Counted from the first letter of the stretch, positions 50,064 through 59,309 are shown. The stretch is DNA of 64,000 bases from Xanthobacter aminoxidans (GCF_023571765.1 NZ_JAMJXC010000018.1:49722-113721), one strand, 5' to 3'. Program-made: numbers and translations. Notes: generated from the letters alone by a model not told the origin.

Positions 50064-51572
50064 ATGAGTAGTGTGGATCGCCGCGCCTTTCTGAAGCGGT
50101 CGGCGCAGGTCGCCGGCGCTGCAACGATCTTGGCATTGGAGGGCTCGGTGCCGGCGGCAGCGCGCAGCGGATTGACCGATCTCACCGCGACCGAGGCGGT
50201 CGCTGCCATGACGCAGGGCGACATCACGGCTGAAGCTTATGCGCGGACGCTCCTCGACCGTGCCGCTGCCCTTTCGCAGCTCAACGCCTTCCGCGTCCTC
50301 GACGGCGACCTCCTGCTTGAGGCGGCGCGGGATGCCGACCGCAAGCGTGCCTCCGGCGCAAGGCTCGGCGAGCTTCATGGGCTGCCCATCCCGGTCAAGG
50401 ACAGTGTCAATACCCGCACCCTGCCGACATCTTACGGCACCGCCGCGCTCCGCGACTTCAGGCCGGCTGCCGACTCCGCCGTCGTGAAGGCGGTGCTAGC
50501 CCAAGGGGGCATCCTTATGGGCAAGACCAACCTTCACGAATTGTCTTTTGGCTGGACCAGCAACAACGGGACCTTCGGCGCCGTGCGCAATCCCTATGAC
50601 CTCAGCCGCATTCCGGGCGGGAGCAGCGGCGGATCGGCTGCCGCGGTGGCTGCCCGCATCGCCCCGCTGGCCGTCGCCGAGGACACCTGGGCCTCCATCC
50701 GGCTTCCGGCGGCATGCTGCGGGCTGGCCGGGCTGAGGCCGACCTACGGCCGTTATCCGGATGAGGGCATCATGCCCCTGACGACCATGTTCGATCAGGT
50801 CGGGCCGATCGCCCGGACGGTCGCGGACCTCGCGCTGTTCGACGTCGCGGTGACGGGCGACGAGCGCCCGGTCGATCCGCTGCCGCTGAAGGGCGTTCGG
50901 ATCGGTGTTCCGCGGGCCTTTTTCTGGGAGGGGCTGGATGCGGAGGTGGAGCGCCTCGCCACCGAGGCGCTGCGCAAGCTCATCGATGCCGGGGCTGTGG
51001 TGGTCGAGGCGCCTCTGCCCGAGATCGTCGCCCGCGCGCCCGACGTGGCCGCGACCATCATCTCCTTCGAGGCGCAGGCGAGCATCGCCGGCTTCCTCGC
51101 GCGCTCCCAGGCGGGCGTCTCATTCGACGGGATGTTCGCGTCGGTCAGCGACACTGTGAAGACCTTGTTCAAAGCCCTCGCCTTGCCGCCGAACCGGCCA
51201 TCGCGGGAGCAGCACGAGACGGCGCTGGCCCTGCGTGCCGCCATGACCGCACAGATGACGGATTGGTTCGTGCGCACCGGCGTGGCGGCGCTCCTGTTCC
51301 CCGCCACCATGATCCCACCTCCCCCCATCGGCGAGGAGGATGAGGTGACCATCAACGGCGCGCGCGTGCCGCTCGCCGTCGCGGTGGCGCGGAATATGGC
51401 GCTCGGGAGTTGCGCGGGCTTTCCGAGCCTGATCCTGCCAGCGGGACTGACCAGTGGCGGATTGCCCGTCGGCCTCGAGCTTCTCGGCCCCGCCGGCAGC
51501 GACCGGACGCTGCTCGCCCTCGGCCTTGCCCTGGCGCCAGTGCTCGGCAGCGTGCCGCCGCCGAACCTCTAG
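50064..51572 (+). CDS. Amidase-signature enzyme, Tat-exported
   Basis: 502 residues. Twin-arginine signal DRRAFLKRSAQVAGAATILA predicts export. Amidase Ser-cisSer-Lys triad: Lys in LPIPVKDSVNT, cis-Ser in IPGGSSGGSAAAVAA, nucleophile Ser in EDTWASIRLPAACCG, where the normal T-G-G-S has become T-W-A-S. Hydrolyses an amide outside the cytoplasm. Start at ATG 8 nt after GGAGG; a TTG immediately before is possible. Upstream 276 nt (49788-50063) hold no gene. Followed by an exported alpha/beta hydrolase. Confidence 0.93.
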   Translation: MSSVDRRAFLKRSAQVAGAATILALEGSVPAAARSGLTDLTATEAVAAMTQGDITAEAYARTLLDRAAALSQLNAFRVLDGDLLLEAARDADRKRASGARLGELHGLPIPVKDSVNTRTLPTSYGTAALRDFRPAADSAVVKAVLAQGGILMGKTNLHELSFGWTSNNGTFGAVRNPYDLSRIPGGSSGGSAAAVAARIAPLAVAEDTWASIRLPAACCGLAGLRPTYGRYPDEGIMPLTTMFDQVGPIARTVADLALFDVAVTGDERPVDPLPLKGVRIGVPRAFFWEGLDAEVERLATEALRKLIDAGAVVVEAPLPEIVARAPDVAATIISFEAQASIAGFLARSQAGVSFDGMFASVSDTVKTLFKALALPPNRPSREQHETALALRAAMTAQMTDWFVRTGVAALLFPATMIPPPPIGEEDEVTINGARVPLAVAVARNMALGSCAGFPSLILPAGLTSGGLPVGLELLGPAGSDRTLLALGLALAPVLGSVPPPNL

Positions 51573-51607
51573 GCGGCATGGGGGACAGGCATCGGGGAGC
51601 CACGCGG

Positions 51608-52435
51608 ATGAATCGGAGAGATGCGTTGAAGATGATCGCCACAGCCGGCAGCACCGTCCTCGCCGGGACCGTTGCGCTCCCAGGAGCGAGCGGAGCAGAA
51701 GTCCACAAGCAGCCCGGCGGCCATACCTTCGTCCTGGTGCATGGTGCGTGGCACGGTGGCTGGTGTTGGCAACGGGTGTCGGAGCGTCTGCGGCAGGCGG
51801 GTCATTCGGTCTTCACCCCGACCCAGACGGGCCTTGGCGAGCGACGGCATCTCATGTCGCGTGATATCACCCTCGACACCTTCATCCTTGATGTTGCCAA
51901 TCTGTTGGAAATGGAAGATCTGGGCGATGTCGTCCTGGTTGGCCATTCCTTCGGCGGCTGCGCGGTGAGCGGTGTCGCCGACCGCATGCCGGAGCGCGTT
52001 CGCCGCCTCGTCTATCTCGACGCGATGATCGTGGAGCCGGGGCGCAAGCCGTTCGACGCGCTGCCGCCCGAGGGTGTCGCCGCGCGTCTCAAGGCGGCGG
52101 AGGCATCGAGCGGCGGGCTGAGCTTGCCTGCGCCCGCCGCGGCCGCGTTCGGCGTCACCGACGCGGCAGACGCGGCATGGCTGGAGCGTTATCTGACCCC
52201 CCAGCCGCTCAGCGCCTACACCAGCCCACTCAACGTCAATGGGCCGATCGGAAACGGCCTTCCGGCGACCTACATCGGCTGCGTGGCGCCGGCCTATGCG
52301 GCGCTGAACAGCTCGCGCGAATGGGCGAAGAACCGCAAGGGGTTCGATTATGTCGAACTGGCCGCCTGTCACGACGCCATGGTGAGCGCGCCGGACGCGC
52401 TCACCGCGCGCCTCCTCGACATCGCGGCGCACTGA
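51608..52435 (+). CDS. Alpha/beta hydrolase, MES/hydroxynitrile-lyase-like, with signal peptide
   Basis: 275 residues. Tat-like signal MNRRDALKMIATAGSTVLAG, cleavage near ASGA. FVLVHGAWHGGWCWQRVSER (oxyanion hole) and LVGHSFGGCAVSG (nucleophile serine) plus the late histidine in ELAACHDAMVSAP give the esterase triad of plant methylesterase/hydroxynitrile-lyase-like proteins. It lies 35 nt after the amidase gene, so both may process the same extracellular substrate before uptake by the ABC system encoded next. Confidence 0.92.
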   Translation: MNRRDALKMIATAGSTVLAGTVALPGASGAEVHKQPGGHTFVLVHGAWHGGWCWQRVSERLRQAGHSVFTPTQTGLGERRHLMSRDITLDTFILDVANLLEMEDLGDVVLVGHSFGGCAVSGVADRMPERVRRLVYLDAMIVEPGRKPFDALPPEGVAARLKAAEASSGGLSLPAPAAAAFGVTDAADAAWLERYLTPQPLSAYTSPLNVNGPIGNGLPATYIGCVAPAYAALNSSREWAKNRKGFDYVELAACHDAMVSAPDALTARLLDIAAH

Positions 52436-52556
52436 GCCCCGACGTCCAGCACGCAAGACATCGAAACAAGCCTTCAAGAACAGACCTTCAGAGACCCTTC
52501 GCCTGCGGGCATGTCCCCGCCGGGCGGTGGAACCGTGTTCCAGGGAGCGGACAGAA

Positions 52557-53420
52557 ATGGATGAAGCACAGACGATCGAAGCACAGACGATCGAAGCACA
52601 GACGATCCTTGCCTTTTCGGAGGTTCGCAAAAGCTTCGGCACCGGGGCCGAGGCACTGCCCATCGTGGGTGGCGTCACGTTCGACGTCGCGCGGGGTGAA
52701 TTCATCACCCTGCTGGGCCCGTCCGGCTGTGGCAAGTCCACCCTGCTCAACATGAGCGCGGGCCTCATGCGGCCGACCTCCGGATCGGTCAGCTACGACG
52801 GCGCGCCCGTGCGGGGGATCAACCTCGACGTCGGGTACATGACGCAGGCGGACCACCTGCTGCCCTGGCGCACCATCGCCGGCAACATCGCCGTCCCGCT
52901 GGAGATCAAGGGCCTCGCGAAGGCGGAGCGCGCCGCGCGCATCGAGCAGTTGCTCACGCTGGTGGGGCTGGAGCGCTTCGGCGCGCACTATCCGAGCCAG
53001 GTCTCCGGCGGCATGCGCAAGCGTGCGGCGCTAGCCCGCCTGCTCGCCGCCGACCCTGCGACGCTGCTGATGGACGAGCCGTTCAGCGCGCTCGACGCCC
53101 AGTTGCGGCTCACCATGCAGGACGAGTTGCTGCGCCTGTGTGGCCGCTTCCGCAAGACCGTTCTGTTCGTCACCCACGATCTCGACGAGGCCATCACGCT
53201 CGCCGACCGTTGCGTGGTCCTCGGCACGCGTCCAACCACAATCCGTGCAATCATACCCATCGACCTGCCGCGCCCGCGCGAGCCCGTGCGCCTGCGCACC
53301 AATCCACGCTACCAGGCGCTCTACGCCCAACTATGGGACCTCCTCGCCGAGCCCGCGGCCGCACCGCCGCGGACCTCGGATGCGCCCTCCACCCTCAACA
53401 TGGCTGGGGCCTTCGCATGA
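52557..53420 (+). CDS. ABC transporter ATP-binding protein, SsuB/TauB type
   Basis: 287 residues. The N-terminus has three tandem copies of EAQTI. Walker A GPSGCGKSTLLNMSAG, Q-loop MTQADHLLPWRTIAGN, signature VSGGMRKRAALARLL, Walker B TLLMDEPFSALDAQLR, H-loop VTHDLDEAITLA. The Q-loop MTQADHLLPW replaces the FQ-H of the sulfur-block ATPases, so this system is more distant. ATG after GGGAGCGGACAG. Stop overlaps the permease ATG. Confidence 0.95.
   Translation: MDEAQTIEAQTIEAQTILAFSEVRKSFGTGAEALPIVGGVTFDVARGEFITLLGPSGCGKSTLLNMSAGLMRPTSGSVSYDGAPVRGINLDVGYMTQADHLLPWRTIAGNIAVPLEIKGLAKAERAARIEQLLTLVGLERFGAHYPSQVSGGMRKRAALARLLAADPATLLMDEPFSALDAQLRLTMQDELLRLCGRFRKTVLFVTHDLDEAITLADRCVVLGTRPTTIRAIIPIDLPRPREPVRLRTNPRYQALYAQLWDLLAEPAAAPPRTSDAPSTLNMAGAFA
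52563..52607 (+). repeat. Three perfect tandem copies of a 15-bp unit in a coding sequence
   Basis: GAAGCACAGACGATC at 52563-52577, 52578-52592 and 52593-52607, encoding EAQTI three times at the N-terminus of the ATPase. Copy number changes would keep the frame. Confidence 0.9.
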
Positions 53421-54181
53421 TCGCGCTCTATCGCACCCTCTTCCTCGCGGTATTCCTGCTGATCTGGGAAGCGGCCTCCAAGATCTTCGACGCGGGCTTC
53501 TTCATCAGCCGCCCGTCCCTGGTGGCGGCGAGCTTCCTGACGATGATCTCCAACGGCAGCTTCTTCTACAACCTCTCCATCACCGCCACCGAAGCGGCGC
53601 TGGGCTTCCTTTTCGGCGCCATCTTGGGTATCGGCGCGGGCCTGCTGCTCGGCCGGCTGAAGCTGTTGGCCGACATCCTCGACCCATTCCTCATCACCTT
53701 CTACAGCCTGCCCAAGGTCGCGTTGGCGCCACTGTTCATCCTGTGGTTCGGGATCGGCATCGACATGAAGGTGATCCTGGCGGCCGTTACCGTCTTCTTC
53801 CTCGTGTTCCTGAACACTTACACCGGCGTACGCAGCGTGAGCCCCGAACAGCTTGCCATCTTGCGGCTGATGGGGGCCGGCGAGCGGGCGCTGATCTCCA
53901 AGGTCATCGTGCCATCGGCGCTGACGTGGGTGTTCACCGGCCTGCGCCTGTCGGTGCCCTACGCGCTCATCGGCGCCATCGTCGGCGAGATCATCGCCGC
54001 CAACCGGGGCATCGGCTACATCCTCTCCGACGCCGCGGCGCAGTTCGACACGGCGGCCGTATTCGCCGCCTTGATCGGCATCGTCGTCCTCAGCCTGATC
54101 TTCAACGGCATCGTCCGCTTCGCGGAAAGGGCCCTCATGCCCTGGAAGGCCGGTGAGGGAACCCGCGAGATCTCTGTCTGA
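53417..54181 (+). CDS. ABC transporter permease, SsuC/TauC type
   Basis: 254-residue membrane protein with six predicted helices starting IALYRTLFLAVFLLIWEAAS. EAA loop SPEQLAILRLMGAGERALIS. ATGA overlap with the ATPase gene. LGKLKLLADILDPF-type region (RLKLLADILDPFLITFYSLP) matches the TauC family. Followed 22 nt later by the cognate binding protein. Confidence 0.94.
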   Translation: MIALYRTLFLAVFLLIWEAASKIFDAGFFISRPSLVAASFLTMISNGSFFYNLSITATEAALGFLFGAILGIGAGLLLGRLKLLADILDPFLITFYSLPKVALAPLFILWFGIGIDMKVILAAVTVFFLVFLNTYTGVRSVSPEQLAILRLMGAGERALISKVIVPSALTWVFTGLRLSVPYALIGAIVGEIIAANRGIGYILSDAAAQFDTAAVFAALIGIVVLSLIFNGIVRFAERALMPWKAGEGTREISV

Positions 54182-54203
54182 TATCCCCTCCGGAGGACGA
54201 CCC

Positions 54204-55247
54204 ATGCTCCACCGCCGCGCATTCATGAGCCTTGCCGCGCTGACGCCGCTGGCTCTGCGCGCCGCCACCGCCCGGGCTGACGAACCCTTCAAAATCACCA
54301 TCGCCCAACCCAGCGAAGGCTTCCTCTACCTGCCCATCTATGCCGCCCGCGGCCTCGGCTGCTTCCGCGACGAGGGGCTGGAGGTGGAAGTCACCGTCTT
54401 CGGCAAGGGCGCGGCCGCCGCGCTCACCTCGGTGATCGGTGGCGAGAGCGACATCTACGTGGGCCTGCCCGCAGTGCCCCTGCAGGCCTGGGCCAAGGGG
54501 CAGAAGACGCAGTTGTTCGCTGCCCTCCTGAAGCAGTGCGGCAGCGACATCGTCCTGTCCGCCGACGCCGCCCGCAGGACCGGCCTCGGCGCGCGCAGGA
54601 CGCCGTCCGAGAAGACGCAGGCGCTGCGTGGCCTGAAGATCGCGGTGGCGGGTGCCGGCAGCATCACCGATCTCGTCGTGCGCCATGTGGCCATCCACGG
54701 CGGGCTCGATCCGGATCGCGATCTCACCATCATCCCCATCGGCGGTGGCGGCAACATGATTGCCGCGTTCGCCCAGGGGCGGGTGGATGGCTATTGCCTC
54801 TCGGCGCCGACCTCGACCATCGGCATCGTCAAATTCGGCGGCGCGCTGCTGTTCGACTTCGCGAAAGGGGAATATCCCCCGCTTCGGGATTTCCTCTTCA
54901 CCGCCCTCTCCGCCCGACCCGAATGGCTTGTGGCCAACCGCGGCCCGGTAGTGCGGCTGGTGCGGGCTCTCGCGCGCGCCATGGAGACGATGCGGACCCA
55001 TCCTGATGCCGCACGCGCGGCCATCGGGCCGTTCTACCCCGGGGTGGAGCCAGCAGTGCTCGACGCCGCCTGGGCGCAGGCCATGGGGTCGTTGCCGGCC
55101 TCGCTCGGCCTCGACGCGGCGGGCGTCGTGAAGAATATCGACTTCCTCGCCGAAGCCCGAGGCGTGCGCCTCGATCTGCCGGTGGCGGAGGTCTTCACCA
55201 ACGAAATCGTGGATCTCGCCGGCGCCGCGACCGCGGACCGCCGATAG
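54204..55247 (+). CDS. ABC transporter solute-binding protein, NitT/TauT family
   Basis: 347 residues with a Tat-like signal (LHRRAFMSLAALTPLALRAA, cleavage at ARA-D). Mature start FKITIAQPSEGFLYLPIYAA and RGLGCFRDEGLEVEVTVFGK are family-typical. ATG after CGGAGGACGACCC. Here ATPase, permease, binding protein is the gene order, the reverse of the sulfur-block systems, supporting an independent origin. Ligand likely the product released by the exported amidase or esterase (inference). Confidence 0.9.
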   Translation: MLHRRAFMSLAALTPLALRAATARADEPFKITIAQPSEGFLYLPIYAARGLGCFRDEGLEVEVTVFGKGAAAALTSVIGGESDIYVGLPAVPLQAWAKGQKTQLFAALLKQCGSDIVLSADAARRTGLGARRTPSEKTQALRGLKIAVAGAGSITDLVVRHVAIHGGLDPDRDLTIIPIGGGGNMIAAFAQGRVDGYCLSAPTSTIGIVKFGGALLFDFAKGEYPPLRDFLFTALSARPEWLVANRGPVVRLVRALARAMETMRTHPDAARAAIGPFYPGVEPAVLDAAWAQAMGSLPASLGLDAAGVVKNIDFLAEARGVRLDLPVAEVFTNEIVDLAGAATADRR

Positions 55248-55276
55248 CCGCAAGTACAGGCAGCAAGGAGCAGAAG

Positions 55277-56248
55277 GTGTCGCAAGACAAACGAATGGCC
55301 ATCATCGGGTGCGGCGCCATGGGGTGCGACGTCGCCGCAATCTTTCTGGCCAGAGGCTGGAGCGTCGACGCGACGACCCGCGACGAGGCCACCTGGGAGG
55401 CGAGGCGCGAGCGGGTGCGGGCCTCCCTGGCCCAGATCGGCGCGCCCTTCGCGCCGGAACGATTCCGCCTGCATCGCACGGCGCAGGGCATCGACTGGCC
55501 GCGCATGGCGTTCGGGCTCGAATCCGTGCCGGAGGTGTTCGAGCTGAAGCAGGAGGTGTTCGCCGAACTCGATACCCTGGTGCCGCCGCACATTCCCCTC
55601 GCCACCAACACCTCCGGTTTCCGCATCAGCCTCATCGCCAGCGACTGCCAGACGGCGCACCGCATGGCGGGCCTGCACTTCTTTCTGCCGGCCCATCTCG
55701 TGCCCGCGGTTGAAGTGGTGCGGGGCGAGAAAACAGCCGCGGATGTTGCGGAGCGCCTCTACGCCATCATGACGGAGGTCGGCCGCAAGCCGATCCGGGT
55801 GGCCCGCGACGTGCCGGGCTTCCTCGCCAACCGCATCCAGCATGCCCTGATGCGCGAAGCCTTCGCCGTGATCGACGAGGGGCTCGGCACGGCGGAGGAT
55901 GTGGACACCGCCGTGCGCTACGGCTTCGGCTTCCGCTACGTGGCGGCGGGGCCGATCCTGCAGAAGGAGTTCGCCGGGCTCGACACCCAGCTTGCCGCCG
56001 CGCGCACCATCTATCCGAGCCTTTACAACGGTGCCGAGCCGAGCCGGACGCTCACGGAGCTGGTGGCGCAGGACCGTCGCGGCATTAAGTCGGGTCACGG
56101 CTTCTGGGATTGGACACCGGATCGCGCCCGCTCTTCCCTTCAGGCCTATGAGGAGACGCTGATGGCCGCCGCCCGCCTGCTCGATAGGCAGGTCCCCACC
56201 CCGGATGCCGACAACCGGACAGCGGGGAGCGCCAGCCATGACCGCTGA
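55277..56248 (+). CDS. 3-hydroxyacyl-CoA dehydrogenase family NAD(P)-dependent oxidoreductase
   Basis: 323 residues, GTG start behind AAGGAGCAGAAG. Rossmann motif MAIIGCGAMGCDVAAIFLAR, then LATNTSGFRISLIASD and HFFLPAHLVPAVEVVRG, where HFFNP-type residues of the hydroxyacyl-CoA dehydrogenase/lambda-crystallin family are modified (HFFLPAH). C-terminal helical domain: VPGFLANRIQHALMREAFAV, IKSGHGFWDW. Oxidises a 3-hydroxy acid, CoA-bound or free. Overlaps the next gene by 11 nt. Confidence 0.9.
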   Translation: MSQDKRMAIIGCGAMGCDVAAIFLARGWSVDATTRDEATWEARRERVRASLAQIGAPFAPERFRLHRTAQGIDWPRMAFGLESVPEVFELKQEVFAELDTLVPPHIPLATNTSGFRISLIASDCQTAHRMAGLHFFLPAHLVPAVEVVRGEKTAADVAERLYAIMTEVGRKPIRVARDVPGFLANRIQHALMREAFAVIDEGLGTAEDVDTAVRYGFGFRYVAAGPILQKEFAGLDTQLAAARTIYPSLYNGAEPSRTLTELVAQDRRGIKSGHGFWDWTPDRARSSLQAYEETLMAAARLLDRQVPTPDADNRTAGSASHDR

Positions 56249-57233
56249 TCCCATCGGAATCGCCGAGGTTCGCGCGGCGGCGGCGCGCATCGGCGCCGAC
56301 ATCGTCCGCACCCCCGTCCTGACCAGCCCGCGGCTCGACGCGCTCGCACGCGGCCGCGTGTTCATCAAAGCGGAGAACCTGCAGCGCACCGGCTCGTTCA
56401 AGTTCCGTGGCGCGGCCAACCGCATCCGCGCGCTCGATGCCGGCCAGCGGAGCCGGGGCGTGGTGGCCTTCTCTTCGGGAAACCACGCGCTCGCCATCGC
56501 CGATGCGTCCCGGCTCGCCGGCGTCCCGGCCACCGTCATCATGCCGGCGGACGCCCCCGGCATCAAAATCGAGGGCGCGCGGCAGCGCGCGGCCACCGTC
56601 ATCCTCTATGACCGCGAGCGGGAGGACCGTGAGCAGATCGGCCGTGCCCTCGTGGCAGAGCATGGGCTGACGCTGGTGCCGCCGTTCGACGATCCGTTCG
56701 TGATCGCGGGGCAGGGCACCGGCGCCTTGGAGGCGGTCGCGCAGATCGCCGAGGACACCACCACCCCAATCGACCAGGCCCTGGTATGCTGCAGCGGCGG
56801 CGGCCTTGCGGCGGGCTGGGCCATCGCCCTCGCCGAAGCCGCTCCGACGGCGCGGGTGGTGACGGTGGAGCCGGCGGGTTTCGACGACATGGCCCGATCG
56901 CTCGCGAGCGGCGCATGGGAACGCAATCCGCGCCTCTCCGGCTCGATCTGCGACGCGCTCCTCGTCCCCGCGCCGGGGCGCCTGACGCTGCCGATCCTTG
57001 CCTCTCACGGTGTGTACGGCGTTGCGGTTTCAGACGACGCGGTCCTTGAGGCCATCCGTTTCGCCGCTCGGGAACTGAAGCTCGTTCTGGAACCGGGCGG
57101 GACCGCTGCACTTGCCGCAGTACTTTCGGGGGCTGTCGAGACCGCCGGTCGCACCACGCTGATCGTCGCCTCGGGCGGCAACATCGATCCGACGCTTTTC
57201 AAGGCGGCATTGGAGCAGCCGGTCGCAGCCTGA
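56238..57233 (+). CDS. Threonine dehydratase-like PLP enzyme (TrpB-like fold II)
   Basis: 331 residues. PLP lysine in NLQRTGSFKFRGAANRI; Asn loop FSSGNHALAIADASRLAG; PLP-phosphate loop CCSGGGLAAGWAIAL; C-terminal VLEPGGTAALAAVLSG and VIVAS-like LIVASGGNIDPTLF. No regulatory ACT domain, so a catabolic serine/threonine or hydroxy-amino-acid dehydratase. The paired RidA gene right after it fits, since such dehydratases release enamine/imine intermediates. Start at ATG after GGGGAGC. Confidence 0.93.
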   Translation: MTADPIGIAEVRAAAARIGADIVRTPVLTSPRLDALARGRVFIKAENLQRTGSFKFRGAANRIRALDAGQRSRGVVAFSSGNHALAIADASRLAGVPATVIMPADAPGIKIEGARQRAATVILYDREREDREQIGRALVAEHGLTLVPPFDDPFVIAGQGTGALEAVAQIAEDTTTPIDQALVCCSGGGLAAGWAIALAEAAPTARVVTVEPAGFDDMARSLASGAWERNPRLSGSICDALLVPAPGRLTLPILASHGVYGVAVSDDAVLEAIRFAARELKLVLEPGGTAALAAVLSGAVETAGRTTLIVASGGNIDPTLFKAALEQPVAA

Positions 57234-57237
57234 AGTT

Positions 57238-57753
57238 ATGGAGGTCCCTTTGATTTTGTGCGCGGACACGACACCTTTCAGCTGGCAGGCGGCGCTCGAC
57301 GCCGCAGGCATCCTCCTACCCGCCGCCGCGCCGCCGGCGGCCGCCTACACGCCCGTCGTGGTCCACGAGGGGCTTGCCTTCGTCAGCGGGCAGTTGCCGC
57401 GCGACGAGACCGGGGTGACGACGGTCGGCCGCGTCGGGGAGGAGGTCACGCTCGAAGAGGCGCAGGCGGGTGCCCGGCTGGCTCTGGTCCGCGGCCTTGC
57501 AGCGCTGCGCGACGGGCTCGGCGGCATCGACCGCCTGGACCGCATCCTCAAGATGACCGTGTTCGTGTCGAGCGGGCCGGACTTCGTGGAGCAGAGCGCG
57601 GTCGCGGATGGCGCCTCGACGCTGTTGTTCGAACTGCTGGGACTGGAGCGAGGGCGCCATGCCCGCTCCGCCGTGGGCGTCGCCAAGCTGCCGCGCAATG
57701 CCGCCGTCGAGATCGAGTTGATCGCCTCGGTCAAGCCCGCCTCCAGCTTCTGA
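57238..57753 (+). CDS. RidA family protein
   Basis: 171 residues from the ATG. Family body AYTPVVVHEGLAFVSGQLPR and LGGIDRLDRILKMTVFVSSG, ARSAVGVAKLPRNAAVEIEL; the catalytic arginine block is present as ARSAVGVAKLP. The ATG itself lies in ATGGAGGTCCC, so the GGAGG may instead serve a TTG start at 57250 (5-nt spacing). 4 nt after the dehydratase stop: the pair likely deaminates a reactive imine product. Confidence 0.9.
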   Translation: MEVPLILCADTTPFSWQAALDAAGILLPAAAPPAAAYTPVVVHEGLAFVSGQLPRDETGVTTVGRVGEEVTLEEAQAGARLALVRGLAALRDGLGGIDRLDRILKMTVFVSSGPDFVEQSAVADGASTLLFELLGLERGRHARSAVGVAKLPRNAAVEIELIASVKPASSF

Positions 57754-57771
57754 ACCGGCGGCGGGAACCAC

Positions 57772-58596
57772 TCAGCGCAGCATGCGCTGGTCGCGATAGG
57801 ATTTTCCGCCGTGCGAATGCACCACCGTGCCGCCGCGCGGCTCGCGCATGGGCAGGCCTGCGAGGGCGTTCACCACATGATGCATGGTCGGAAGGTCCGC
57901 CCAGGCGGCGGGGTGGAATTGCACCCGGCCTGTTCCAGTCTGACGATGCTCGACGGTCCTGTCGGGATCCTTGCCCGGGGTGAGCGTCACCTAGCACAGG
58001 TCCGCCTCCCCCCAGGCGCCGGTGCGCGGGACATATTTCAGCATCAGGATGTCGTCGGGCGGCGGCGCGTCCGGGGAAATGTCGCGCAGCCCAGACACCT
58101 CGATATCGAGGAAGCGGAACCCAAGCCAGCCGGCGGAGCACAGATGGGCGCCGTCCCACGTGCGCGGCGTCGGGATGTCCGCATAGAGCTTGGGGTGCCC
58201 GATCTCGTCGCGCCAGGTGATGACCGGATCGGTGAGGTTCTCCCAGATGACGGCGAGGAACCGGCCAGAGGCCTTGTCCTCCCGTCCGGCGAAGCTGGCC
58301 GGCCAACTGACCTGAACCATGGTGTAGCCCCGGCCCGCCAGCCAGTCGATTCCCGTGAGATAATGGAACTCGACGGTGACGACCGGTTCGCCGGAGAGGG
58401 CGAACCCCTCCGGCAGATGCGCCTCCAGCCGGGCGGCATCGGTCAGGAAGCGCGTGGCGACGCTGAGCCGTTGCGGGTTCGATGCTGGAGCGGTGGGCAT
58501 GCCGTCGGGCATTTGCCGCGGGCCGGGGGCCGGCCCGAAATGGGTCGGCATCCGATAGATGCGTCGCGCCTCAAAACGGTAGCCCGTCGGGGTCAC
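57772..58596 (-). pseudogene. Acetoacetate decarboxylase family protein interrupted by an amber codon
   Basis: From ATG 58596 the frame encodes an ADC-superfamily protein (RIYRMPTHFGPAPGPRQMPD, VVTVEFHYLTGIDWLAGRGY, the Schiff-base lysine region DEIGHPKLYADIPTP) for 201 residues, then TAG at 57991-57993, and continues in frame without a gap for another 72 residues (TLTPGKDPDRTVEHRQTGTG) to a stop at 57772. The codon was probably a tyrosine (CYVTLTP). Truncation or read-through, otherwise full length (about 274). ATG overlaps the DUF4865 stop. Confidence 0.8.
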
Positions 58597-59165
58597 GCCT
58601 TCGGCAGGGTGTCGAGCAGGGGGCGCGCCAGATGGAGAATCTCGTAGGCCGTGCCCTGCTGGCGTCCATCCGGTTCGTTGGCCGAGACGACAATGCGGGT
58701 GAAGCGCCAGACCTGCGTGTCGATGCCCACCGCCGCGACCACCGTTCCAGGCTGACGCGCCGCCTGCCGGGTAGCTTCCACCTCGGCGGCGAAGGCGGCT
58801 TCGAGATCGGCGTCGAGCGGAATGTCGACCTCGTGCTTGAACACGAAGCGCGCCTCGTCGGCCTCGCCCTTGCGGGCATCCAAGACGAAACGAGTGGCAA
58901 TGTCCGCCCGGCCGAAGCTGTCCGTCACCACCCGGTAGCGGCCAGCGAGGAGGAAGTCGCGGAAGGCCTCGTCCTGGCGCCAGAGGTAGAGCGAGGAATA
59001 GTTGTTGGCGATGGCCCCGTAGCGGCCGCGCTCGCGCAGCAGAAAGCCCTTGAAATAGAGGTCCGGCACGGCCGCCCAGAGGACGCCCCGCTCCGCGGCC
59101 CGGGCGCGGATGAGCCCTACGTCATAGGTGGCGGGCAGGCGGTGACCGTAATGCGCGAGGATCAT
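58593..59165 (-). CDS. DUF4865 family protein
   Basis: 190 residues. Recognised from the N-terminus MILAHYGHRLPATYDVGLIR, RARAAERGVLWAAVPDLYFK and the ferredoxin-like repeats around FGRADIATRFVLDARKG. Function not established. In other genomes it neighbours a LysR regulator and small oxidative enzymes, as here. First gene of a two-gene operon with the broken decarboxylase; the 175-nt gap to the divergent LysR holds the promoters. Confidence 0.82.
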   Translation of the reverse strand: MILAHYGHRLPATYDVGLIRARAAERGVLWAAVPDLYFKGFLLRERGRYGAIANNYSSLYLWRQDEAFRDFLLAGRYRVVTDSFGRADIATRFVLDARKGEADEARFVFKHEVDIPLDADLEAAFAAEVEATRQAARQPGTVVAAVGIDTQVWRFTRIVVSANEPDGRQQGTAYEILHLARPLLDTLPKA

Positions 59166-59309
59166 TCCCGACGTTCCTTATTCCGTGATGAGCCGGGCGC
59201 CGCGCTGCCGGCAGGACCGACACGCCTTCCTGCCAGCAGGGGGGAGCCCGCCTCTTGACGAGAGGACGATAAGCGTCGGTTGAACATATAAAAATGGCAT
59301 GATACTCCA

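Noticed and set aside
57991..57993. Pyrrolysine insertion at the TAG of the decarboxylase-like gene
   Set aside because: No pylTSBCD genes are visible, and the amber codon sits where the family normally has an ordinary residue; a nonsense mutation is simpler.
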